This document shows, in pieces, positions 53,005 to 60,284 of a DNA stretch of 64,000 nucleotides (within the stretch, counting starts at the first letter, position 1; each line of letters begins with the position of its first letter). This DNA is from Bacteroidia bacterium (lineage in GTDB: Bacteria; Bacteroidota; Bacteroidia; B-17B0; Aurantibacillaceae): assembly GCA_016787705.1 (NCBI GenBank), contig JAEUTP010000014.1, positions 310,001-374,000 on the forward strand. The letters are read 5' to 3'. The position numbers were made by a program, and so were the translations under genes. The notes below the pieces were generated by a model that had not been told where the DNA came from, ran no database searches, and saw only the letters and a list, made by a program, of their open reading frames with translations.

Positions 53005-53673
53005 ATGAAAGGTAAATTTAATTATTATTGGTTGTTAATTTTAATTCCCGTAATTTTTATTGGCTGGTATTTATCAAGAACCAAAGAAGATAAGCCTTTG
53101 CGCTACCTGGCCTATTTTGGGCCAAGAAAAGCACTAAAAGTAAACGATACTACTTATCATTTTATTCCGGATTTTGAATTTACCAATCAATTTGATCAAA
53201 AAGTAACGCAACAAACATTAAAAGATAAAATTTACGTTACTGAGTATTTTTTTACCACCTGCCAAAGTATTTGCCCGGTTATGAATACCAATTTAGAACG
53301 AGTTTATAAGGAGTTTGAGAAAGAACCTGAGTTTATGATCGTTTCACACACGGTAGACCCTGAAACTGATAGCGTACCCGTTTTAATGGACTATGCAAAA
53401 AAACACGGTGTAATTAGCAAAAAATGGCTTTTTTTAACCGGCGAAAAGCCTAAACTTTATGATATTGCCCGCAAAGGTTATTTATTAAATGCAGAAGAAG
53501 GTAATGGAGATGATGATGATTTTATACACACGCAAAATTTTGCATTAATAGACAAAGAAAAACACATAAGAGGTTTTTATGACGGTACCGATAGTTTAGA
53601 AATAAACCGTTTGATACAGGAAGTAAAATTATTATTGAAAGAATATGATTATAAGAAACGTACTGCTGATTAG
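53005..53673 (+). CDS. SCO1/SenC family protein (copper/redox thioredoxin fold)
   Basis: 222 residues with an N-terminal membrane anchor (about 6-23) and an extracytoplasmic thioredoxin-fold domain. The SCO signature is complete: Cys86 and Cys90 in FFTTCQSICPVMN and His175 in DFIHTQNFALID, the three copper ligands. SCO proteins deliver copper to the CuA site of cytochrome oxidase or act as thiol reductants. No oxidase genes are nearby, so the target is unknown. Its 3' end overlaps the TlpA-like gene by 29 bp. Confidence 0.93.
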   Translation: MKGKFNYYWLLILIPVIFIGWYLSRTKEDKPLRYLAYFGPRKALKVNDTTYHFIPDFEFTNQFDQKVTQQTLKDKIYVTEYFFTTCQSICPVMNTNLERVYKEFEKEPEFMIVSHTVDPETDSVPVLMDYAKKHGVISKKWLFLTGEKPKLYDIARKGYLLNAEEGNGDDDDFIHTQNFALIDKEKHIRGFYDGTDSLEINRLIQEVKLLLKEYDYKKRTAD

Positions 53674-54118
53674 TATTTTGTTTCTGTCTTTTTTAGGCAA
53701 ATCGCAAAGCGTTAGCAGAGTTTATAAGATCAATGAGCTTGTAAACAGGATCAAGAACTCAGATACAACTTATGTTATTAATTTTTGGGCTACCTGGTGC
53801 AAGCCTTGTGTAGCTGAGCTTCCTTCATTTGATAGTCTTTCCAAGATCTCAAATGTAAAAATATTGTTAGTGAGCCTTGATTTTAAGGAAGACCTCGAAA
53901 AAAAGGTGAATCCCTTCTTAAAAAGTCATAACATTAAAATGGAATGCGTTTTATTGGATGAAATTAATGGCAATGATTTTATTGATAAAATAGATAAAGC
54001 GTGGACAGGCGCTATTCCCGCCACCTTAATAAAAAACAAAGATCATAGGGTTTTTATTGAGAAAAAAATGCACTTGGCCGAATTGCAAAAGCATTTGGCT
54101 GATCTGGAGAAAAAGTAG
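53645..54118 (+). CDS. TlpA-like thiol-disulfide oxidoreductase
   Basis: 157 residues with a signal peptide (MIIRNVLLIS to GKSQ) and a TlpA/ResA-type thioredoxin fold. Catalytic Cys52 and Cys55 are in NFWATWCKPCVAELPSF, and the cis-Pro region is GAIPATLIKN. It overlaps the SCO gene by 29 bp in another frame, so the two should be produced together and probably serve the same periplasmic cysteine or copper centre. The stop codon's G is the first base of the adjacent repeat element. Confidence 0.9.
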   Translation: MIIRNVLLISILFLSFLGKSQSVSRVYKINELVNRIKNSDTTYVINFWATWCKPCVAELPSFDSLSKISNVKILLVSLDFKEDLEKKVNPFLKSHNIKMECVLLDEINGNDFIDKIDKAWTGAIPATLIKNKDHRVFIEKKMHLAELQKHLADLEKK

Positions 54119-54277
54119 CAACGAATTTCACAAATTAACACTAAAGTTTTTTCGGGGTTTACTATTGAATTAGTGAAATTAATTGCTCCACAGATAATAT
54201 CTATGCCGCAACATTAAATTATAACAAATAGAACGAAGTTTATGATTGAATTTTGTGAAATTGGTGTAATTAGTGGC
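54118..54277. repeat. Palindromic intergenic element, copy 1
   Basis: 160-bp element. The left end is degenerate (GCAACGAATTTCAC), the right end is canonical (TGTGAAATTGGTGTAATTAGTGGC region, last nine bases ATTAGTGGC at 54269-54277). It has the internal TTAGTG and a weak central AGATAATATCT palindrome. It begins at the tlpA stop codon and ends 18 bp before the convergent STAS stop, so it fills the whole intergenic gap and may also act as a terminator for both. Confidence 0.7.
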
Positions 54278-54295
54278 AAGTAAAATAATACTTTA

Positions 54296-54643
54296 TTAAA
54301 CTTCCAACACCTTAAAAGCTTCAGATTTTGTTTCTGTTACCTTAAACAAGGTATTTAATTTGGTAATTAAGATCAGCTCATTTATTTTTTTGTTCATATT
54401 AAACAAAACGGCTTCGCCACCGGCCACCCGTGCCTTGGTTAATAATTGAATAAGCGTGTTTAAGCCACTGCTGTTCATGTAAATTAATTTCTCCATATCA
54501 ATTGCCCATTTAGTGCAACCTTCGTTAACTAATTCTTCAGCTTTTTCGAGTAAAGGGGTAGCTTGTCCTTTTTCTATTAAATTTCCACCAATAGTAATAA
54601 TGGCGTGATTCTCTTTTTTTTCAGTTGTAAAATCAAATACCAT
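54296..54643 (-). CDS. STAS domain anti-sigma factor antagonist-like protein
   Basis: 115-residue single STAS domain like SpoIIAA/RsbV. Phosphorylatable serine is in MNSSGLNTLIQL, preceded by the usual strand KWAIDMEKLIY; other features are ITIGGNLIEKGQA at the start and ITKLNTLFKV at the end. In partner switching, a kinase phosphorylates this serine and a PP2C phosphatase such as the one encoded at 49043 removes it. It starts 4 bp after the fur stop and is expected to be co-transcribed with it. Confidence 0.92.
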   Translation of the reverse strand: MVFDFTTEKKENHAIITIGGNLIEKGQATPLLEKAEELVNEGCTKWAIDMEKLIYMNSSGLNTLIQLLTKARVAGGEAVLFNMNKKINELILITKLNTLFKVTETKSEAFKVLEV

Positions 54644-54647
54644 AACA

Positions 54648-55118
54648 TTATTTTTTTAAATGTTCGCAAACTCCTTTTTCTCTCAGACTTCTGCATTTTG
54701 CAAAAAAATTAAGAGAGTGATTCTGTATATCAAAATTCAACATATCCCCTGCCGACCTTTGTATTTGCTGGATCCGGGGATCACAAAACTCAAACACCTT
54801 TTCGCAATCGTTACAAATCAGGTGATCGTGCTGTTTGTATTTGTAGGCCTTTTCAAACTGTGCCATGTTTTTACCAAACTGATGTTTGATAACTAAGCCG
54901 GCATCCAAAAGTATCTCGATGTTGTTATACAAAGTAGCCCTGCTAACCCTGTACTTTTTATTTTTCATCATCAGGTACAATTGTTCAATATCAAAGTGCC
55001 CGTCGTGCGAATAAATTTCATTCAGTATTGCAAAACGTTCCGCAGTTTTACGGTGTTGTTGCTTTTCTAAGTACTCGGTTAAAATTTTATTTACAGCGTC
55101 TTTAGTCTCCTGGCTCAT
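54648..55118 (-). CDS. Fur family metal- or peroxide-responsive repressor
   Basis: 156 residues. Winged-helix DNA-binding domain (about 20-90; [46 protein letters not shown]) is followed by the dimerisation/metal domain with [15 protein letters not shown] and a distal [10 protein letters not shown] pair, giving a four-cysteine structural zinc site plus His ligands. Whether it is Fur, Zur or PerR cannot be decided from the sequence. The leader contains TTATTTG...TAAATAA, a possible autoregulatory site. It is followed by the STAS gene. Confidence 0.93.
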   Translation of the reverse strand: MSQETKDAVNKILTEYLEKQQHRKTAERFAILNEIYSHDGHFDIEQLYLMMKNKKYRVSRATLYNNIEILLDAGLVIKHQFGKNMAQFEKAYKYKQHDHLICNDCEKVFEFCDPRIQQIQRSAGDMLNFDIQNHSLNFFAKCRSLREKGVCEHLKK

Positions 55119-55227
55119 AACTACGATTCTAATTTAGGCATTATTTAAGTTTAGAACAAATAAAAAAATAGGTCGACCTTTTATAAAATTACATCCATTA
55201 AAAATGGGTATTCGTCACACTTCTAAA

Positions 55228-55396
55228 GCCACTAATTGCACAAATTTCACCAATTTTTTGTTTTTTAAACTTGCTAATTCATTCTACCTTTTAGTGGAAT
55301 TTATTTGTTCAAGTAATTATTGCTTGAACAATTTTATTTCACAAAAAGAACTGCATAACTTTAAATTTGCTTTGTGTTATTCGTGCAATTAGTGGC
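55228..55396. repeat. Palindromic intergenic element, copy 2
   Basis: 169-bp element with intact ends GCCACTAAT (55228-55236) and ATTAGTGGC (55388-55396). Its central hairpin is a 27-nt palindrome at 55305-55331, TTGTTCAAG pairing with CTTGAACAA, with the inner part pairing through one G-T wobble. Flanking blocks TTAGTGGAATTT and TTTCACAAA are shared with other copies. It lies in the 317-bp gap between the divergent fur and NlpC/P60 genes; the -33 TTTG of the latter starts 5 bp after its end. The rest of this gap holds only the fur leader. A 62-codon open frame inside it is not a gene. Confidence 0.8.
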
Positions 55397-55400
55397 TAGT

Positions 55401-55431
55401 TTTGAGATAAACTTAAATTTAAGTAACTTTA
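55401..55431 (+). promoter_or_regulatory. Promoter of the NlpC/P60 gene (-33 TTTG, -7 TAACTTTA)
   Basis: TTTG (55401-55404), 19 nt, TAACTTTA (55424-55431), the textbook Bacteroidota spacing. The ATG is only 5 nt beyond the -7 box, so the mRNA would have almost no leader. Confidence 0.7.
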
Positions 55432-55435
55432 CATC

Positions 55436-56215
55436 ATGCAATATGGCATTTGTTTACTAAGCGTAATTCCCTGCAGAAAAGAAGCGAGCAATACCAGCGA
55501 AATGGTGACCCAGCTTTTGTTTGGCGATCATTATTCTATTCTTGAAATGGGCGAAGGCTGGATAAAAATCAAGATCGCTTACGATAATTACGAATGCTGG
55601 ATCAACGTCAAACAACATACAAAGATCGGCGAAGCCACCTTTAACCAATTGCAAAAACAAACAGCCGTTTATTCTACAGAATTAATGCAGGTGATATCGA
55701 ATAAGAGCACCAACACAAATTTTCCAATTTCAATTGGCGCTGCTTTACCTTTTTTAAAACACCGATCGATTAATTTTGAAAATTTTTCTTTTGGTTTTGA
55801 AGGACAAACAACTCTTGGTGATCAAAAGAAAAGTGCGCAGGATATAATTTCGACAGCTTATCTATTTATTAACGCACCTTATTTATGGGGAGGTAAAAAC
55901 CCCTTAGGCATTGATTGTAGTGGCTTTACACAAACTGTTTTTAAGCTGAATGGTTACAAATTACCTCGCGATGCCTCGCAACAGGTTGAGTTAGGCAGCC
56001 CCTTAAGCTTTGTAGAAGAAGCCGAAGCCGGTGATCTTGCTTTTTTTGATAACGAAGAAGGTAACATTGTACATGTAGGTATTTTATTGGATAACCAACA
56101 GATCATTCATGCCAGTGGCTCGGTACGTATTGATAAATTTGATCATTACGGTATTTTTAGTTCTGATACGAAGAAGTATTCGCATACGTTAAGGGTTATT
56201 AAGAAAATCCTTTAG
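55436..56215 (+). CDS. C40 (NlpC/P60) peptidoglycan peptidase with SH3 domain
   Basis: 259 residues. An N-terminal bacterial SH3-like domain (about 1-65, GEGWIKIKIAYDNYECWI) is followed by a second SH3-like segment and a C-terminal NlpC/P60 domain (about 135-259). Catalytic Cys161 is in GIDCSGFTQTVF, His213 in GNIVHVGILL, with the third polar residue at His225. Such enzymes cut gamma-D-Glu-DAP bonds in peptidoglycan peptides. No signal peptide is visible, so it may act on imported murein peptides in the cytosol or need a different start. Confidence 0.92.
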   Translation: MQYGICLLSVIPCRKEASNTSEMVTQLLFGDHYSILEMGEGWIKIKIAYDNYECWINVKQHTKIGEATFNQLQKQTAVYSTELMQVISNKSTNTNFPISIGAALPFLKHRSINFENFSFGFEGQTTLGDQKKSAQDIISTAYLFINAPYLWGGKNPLGIDCSGFTQTVFKLNGYKLPRDASQQVELGSPLSFVEEAEAGDLAFFDNEEGNIVHVGILLDNQQIIHASGSVRIDKFDHYGIFSSDTKKYSHTLRVIKKIL

Positions 56216-56222
56216 ATTTTAA

Positions 56223-56385
56223 GCCACTAATTACACTAATCTCACAAATTAGATTATTGATTAAAGTTTATCTCGAATTAGTGCTTTTATTTCTGAAAAG
56301 TATTTTCAGAAATAAATGATTTCACAAATGATGGTAAGTTAAATTCTTTCTAATTAAGCTTAGAGGAATTTGTGAAATTAGTGGC
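56223..56385. repeat. Palindromic intergenic element, copy 3
   Basis: 163-bp element with intact ends GCCACTAAT (56223-56231) and ATTAGTGGC (56377-56385). The centre is a perfect 14-bp hairpin, TTTATTTCTGAAAA (56286-56299), loop GTA, TTTTCAGAAATAAA (56303-56316). It starts 7 bp after the NlpC/P60 stop and ends 14 bp before the recQ stop, filling the convergent gap. Confidence 0.82.
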
Positions 56386-56399
56386 AAAAACTATTTTAG

Positions 56400-58304
56400 T
56401 TATTTCTTTATATAAAAAACACCCTCACGTTCTGAGATATTTCCGTCATCTACCAACTCATTAAAAGCTTTTATCCAGGTATCATCATTAAAGGAAGTCA
56501 TTTTTTCTTTCAGATCTTCTAAAGACATAGCCTGGGCTTTTAAAACATCAAGTATCTTCTTTCTTACTTTTTCGTAATCTTTTGGTCGTTTGTTAATACA
56601 AACATCACAATGGCCGCAATCACTATAATTAAATTCATTAAAATACATTAACAGCTGAACCTGCCTGCAGATCTTATCTTCTTTGGTATAATCTATCACT
56701 GCATTGATCCGTTCCAGATAACGTTGTTTTAATTTTTGATAATTTTCAGGATTAAACTCCAGGAATTTTGTATTTACCCTGTCCTGCACAAAAATTAATT
56801 TCGGCAAATTACTTTGTGGCACATACGATAACAAGCCTTGTTTATCTAAAAATTTTAATTGTTCGGTAAGCTCTGCTGCATTGGTTTTTACACGATAGGC
56901 CAGATCTTTTTCATTTATAAAAACATAATTCTCAAACAAACCGCCATAACTTCTTAATAAGGTTTTAAGTACAGGTTCATACTTTGGATTTTTTATCTGG
57001 AAAGAATACAATTCTTCTTTATTGCCTAACATCAGCACTTTTGAAGGTTCAAAACCAGCATCTAAAAATGATAAGTAATTTTCTTTCTCTAAAAATTTAA
57101 TACTGTTATAAACTAAAACAGGTAATAAATTATAACTATTGCAAATTTTATCCAGATCAAAATCAACGCTCAATCCTTGTCCCGAGTTAATTGCCACCTG
57201 AAAATAGTTACACACAGCCTGGTAGGTTTGTTTTATATAATCTAGATCGGGAAAAGCAAAACGGAAATTATCTATCAAACGTAACTGATCGGCTGTTGTA
57301 TAAAAAATAGTTGAGTAAGCGATCTTGCCATCGCGGCCGCCCCTGCCCGCTTCCTGAAAGTAGGCTTCCAGGCTTTCAGGAAGATCCATATGTACTACAA
57401 AACGCACATCGGGCTTATCAATACCCATTCCAAAAGCATTGGTAGCACAAATAACCTGTATTTGATTATTTATCCATTGGTCCTGTATGGTTTCCCGATC
57501 ATCAAATTTTAAACCGGCATGGTAAGCAAGCGCGGAGATTTTTTTTGATTGTAATATTCTTGCGAGTTCTTCTGTTTTTTTACGATTACGCACATATACA
57601 ACGCCCGAACCACCAATATTGGCAACCAATTTAAGCAATCTCGTAATTTTATCTTCTTCCTGTTGCACAACATAACGCAGGTTTTTTCGGGCAAAAGATT
57701 GATGAAAAACATTCTGATCCCTGAACTGCAATTGCAACTGAATATCTTCTACCACAAACTTTGTAGCACTTGCGGTTAAGGCAATAATAGGTACATCGGT
57801 AAAATACGAACGTAATTCGGCCACCTTTAAGTAACTTGGTCTGAAATCGTAGCCCCATTGCGAAATACAATGTGCCTCATCTACAGCAATTAACGTAATT
57901 GGCAAATAGGCAAGTTTTTGACGGAATTCTTCGTTTTGAATTCTTTCCGGCGAAAGATACAAAAACTGCACATGCCCTAATGCGGCATTATTTAAAGCCA
58001 CATCAATTTCTTTAAAATTCATGGCCGCGCTTATTGCTACCGCCGAAATGCCTTTGTTTTTAAGGTTTTGTACCTGATCGTTCATTAACGATATTAATGG
58101 CGAGATCACCAAAGTGGTTCCTCCCATTATTATACCCGGCACCTGGAAACACAAAGATTTGCCCCCGCCTGTTGGTAAAAGCGCCAAAGTATCGCGTTTT
58201 TCCAATACAGAAAGCACAATATCTTCCTGCATGGGCCTAAAACTATCGTAGCCCCAATACTTTTTTAAAACCTGTTGAATATCTTGTTTTATATTTGTGC
58301 TCAA
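56400..58304 (-). CDS. recQ: ATP-dependent DNA helicase RecQ
   Basis: 634-residue 3'-5' DNA helicase for recombination and replication-fork repair. Motifs: FRPMQEDIVLSVLEKRD (motif 0), Walker A LPTGGGKSLCFQVP, Walker B VDEAHCISQWGYDFRP, ALTASAT, YAFGMGID-like text (NAFGMGIDKPDVR), and QEAGRGGRDGK. The RQC zinc cysteines are in ICRQVQLL and DCGHCDVC, followed by a winged-helix segment. No HRDC domain is present, so it is a shorter RecQ. The start is TTG at 58304. It is divergent from the LtaS-like gene, and their possible 5' ends overlap or touch. Confidence 0.94.
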   Translation of the reverse strand: MSTNIKQDIQQVLKKYWGYDSFRPMQEDIVLSVLEKRDTLALLPTGGGKSLCFQVPGIIMGGTTLVISPLISLMNDQVQNLKNKGISAVAISAAMNFKEIDVALNNAALGHVQFLYLSPERIQNEEFRQKLAYLPITLIAVDEAHCISQWGYDFRPSYLKVAELRSYFTDVPIIALTASATKFVVEDIQLQLQFRDQNVFHQSFARKNLRYVVQQEEDKITRLLKLVANIGGSGVVYVRNRKKTEELARILQSKKISALAYHAGLKFDDRETIQDQWINNQIQVICATNAFGMGIDKPDVRFVVHMDLPESLEAYFQEAGRGGRDGKIAYSTIFYTTADQLRLIDNFRFAFPDLDYIKQTYQAVCNYFQVAINSGQGLSVDFDLDKICNSYNLLPVLVYNSIKFLEKENYLSFLDAGFEPSKVLMLGNKEELYSFQIKNPKYEPVLKTLLRSYGGLFENYVFINEKDLAYRVKTNAAELTEQLKFLDKQGLLSYVPQSNLPKLIFVQDRVNTKFLEFNPENYQKLKQRYLERINAVIDYTKEDKICRQVQLLMYFNEFNYSDCGHCDVCINKRPKDYEKVRKKILDVLKAQAMSLEDLKEKMTSFNDDTWIKAFNELVDDGNISEREGVFYIKK

Positions 58305-58337
58305 GATTTTACTAAATTACATTTTTTTGATTTTATT

Positions 58338-60233
58338 GTGGCCTTAAATTATTTAAACCAGTTAAAATTTTTGATCAGGCAACTACTGGTTTGTTACCTG
58401 CTGTATTTTACCTGCCGTTTTTTATTTTATGTTTGTAATGCAAGCCTCTTTCCGAGTATTAATTTTATGCATTTTGCACAAGATGCTATCTACGGTTTGC
58501 GCTTTGACACCTTTAGCATTTTTGTTTGCAACAGTCTTTTTATTTTTCTTTCAATACTACCTTTTAATTTTTATCAAAGAAAAGCGTACCAAAGCTTTTT
58601 AAAATGGCTGTTCATTATTACCAACTCTGTTTTTATAATGGCTAATTGTGTTGACTTTGGTTATTTCCGCTTCACAAAAAAACGCTCTACATCTGATCTC
58701 TTTGAACAAATTGGAGGACAAACCGACATGGCTAAATTGCTTCCACAATATATTCTGGATTTTTGGTGGGTTTTACTGATCTATATTATTTTAATAATTG
58801 TATTAATTAAGCTGTTTAAAAAAGTAAAACCTGTTGTATTGCAAAAGTATGTTTTCACAAATATCAAACAATGGCTATTGATATTTTTTACTTTTGTTTT
58901 ATTTACCGGCTGCATTATACTTGGTATAAGAGGCGGTTTACAGCGCATACCTATTGATATTGTAAATGCCGGATCAGTAACTATTCCCGAAGAGATTCCC
59001 ATAGTATTGAATACACCTTTTACTTTAATAAAATCAGTTAGCCAGGTAGCACTTCAAAAATATGATTTTTACGATGAGGCTTTTGTAAATGCAAATTTTA
59101 AACCGGTTCACCATTTCAAAGATTCACTATTTAAAAAGCAAAACGTGGTGGTGTTGCTACTTGAAAGTTTCTCAAAAGAATATACAAAACTTGGCAGGCA
59201 TAAAAACCTGACACCTTTTTTAGATAGTTTAATGGATCATTCATTGGTATTTACAAATGCTTATTCAAACGGTTCAAAATCTATTGAAGGTATTCCTGCT
59301 GTTCTTTCCAGCTTACCGTCGTTGATGGCAAATCCTTTTATCAATTCTATTTACGCCAACAACGTTCAAACTTCATTTGCCACCTTGTTAGGAAAAGAAG
59401 GTTACACTACAGCCTTCTTTCACGGAGGTATAAATGGCACTATGAATTTTGACGATTGGGCACCATCGGCTGGGTACAGCAACTATTTTGGAAAAAAAGA
59501 ATACGGTAACGATGATGATTTTGATGGTTTTTGGGGTATTTGGGATGAGCCTTTTTTACAATACTCGGTAAAAAAAATGAGTGAGTTCAAACAGCCTTTT
59601 CATTCAGCAATATTTACACTAAGCTCGCATCACCCATATTATGTTCCTGCAAAATATAAAGATAAATTCAAAAAAGGCCCACTTGAAAATTCAGAATCAA
59701 TAAGGTATGCAGACTATTCACTAAAACAATTCTTTGCGTCTGCTAAAAAAGAGGCCTGGTATAATAATACAATTTTTGTGTTATGTGCCGATCATGCAAG
59801 CATTTCAGAAGATCCTTTTTATAGTAATATTGTAGGTAATCAAAGCATTCCGGTTTTATTTTTTAAACCAGATAATTCGTTAAAAAGAGAAAATAACAAA
59901 ACTTTTTCTCAAATGGATATCTTACCCAGCATTATGAATTTAATAGGTTATAATAAACCATTTTACGCATTGGGTAAATCGTTTACTGATACAGTTTCGC
60001 GCAAAAGTTATTTTTATGCCAACAGTTCTTATTATGTTTATAACGACTCCATATGTTATTCTTTTTCGGTACCTGAACTTAAATCTGTTTTCAATTATAA
60101 ACATGATAGTTTACTGCGAAATCAGCTTCTCAACAAACAACCTTTATTGGATAAAACAACCTCAAAAGAATTTAAAGTTTTTTTACAGGCTTACAACGCT
60201 ATGCTTATCAACAATTCAGGGTCTGTAAAATAA
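58338..60233 (+). CDS. LtaS-like sulfatase-fold membrane protein
   Basis: About 631 residues. Five transmembrane helices fill the first 210 residues, followed by an extracytoplasmic alkaline-phosphatase/sulfatase-fold domain. Metal and active-site segments are VVLLLESFSKEY (Glu), NGSKSIEGIPAVL (nucleophile position), FFHGGINGTMNFDDW and LCADHAS (Asp-His). Gram-positive LtaS uses a Thr nucleophile; here the corresponding stretch has Ser313/Ser315. In Gram-negatives, such proteins modify glycans or lipids with phosphoglycerol or phosphoethanolamine groups; the substrate here is unknown. The start is uncertain: GTG at 58338 avoids overlap with recQ, while TTG at 58275 would overlap recQ by 30 bp. 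Confidence 0.88.
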   Translation: MALNYLNQLKFLIRQLLVCYLLYFTCRFLFYVCNASLFPSINFMHFAQDAIYGLRFDTFSIFVCNSLFIFLSILPFNFYQRKAYQSFLKWLFIITNSVFIMANCVDFGYFRFTKKRSTSDLFEQIGGQTDMAKLLPQYILDFWWVLLIYIILIIVLIKLFKKVKPVVLQKYVFTNIKQWLLIFFTFVLFTGCIILGIRGGLQRIPIDIVNAGSVTIPEEIPIVLNTPFTLIKSVSQVALQKYDFYDEAFVNANFKPVHHFKDSLFKKQNVVVLLLESFSKEYTKLGRHKNLTPFLDSLMDHSLVFTNAYSNGSKSIEGIPAVLSSLPSLMANPFINSIYANNVQTSFATLLGKEGYTTAFFHGGINGTMNFDDWAPSAGYSNYFGKKEYGNDDDFDGFWGIWDEPFLQYSVKKMSEFKQPFHSAIFTLSSHHPYYVPAKYKDKFKKGPLENSESIRYADYSLKQFFASAKKEAWYNNTIFVLCADHASISEDPFYSNIVGNQSIPVLFFKPDNSLKRENNKTFSQMDILPSIMNLIGYNKPFYALGKSFTDTVSRKSYFYANSSYYVYNDSICYSFSVPELKSVFNYKHDSLLRNQLLNKQPLLDKTTSKEFKVFLQAYNAMLINNSGSVK

Positions 60234-60284
60234 TCGTTTCTTCAAATAATAATATCTCTGTATATTCGTTATCTTAATTAAATT

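Noticed and set aside
55204..55392. 62-codon plus-strand open frame between fur and the NlpC/P60 gene
   Set aside because: It lies inside repeat copy 2; its reading is the repeat's AT-rich palindromic sequence, with no protein-like composition.
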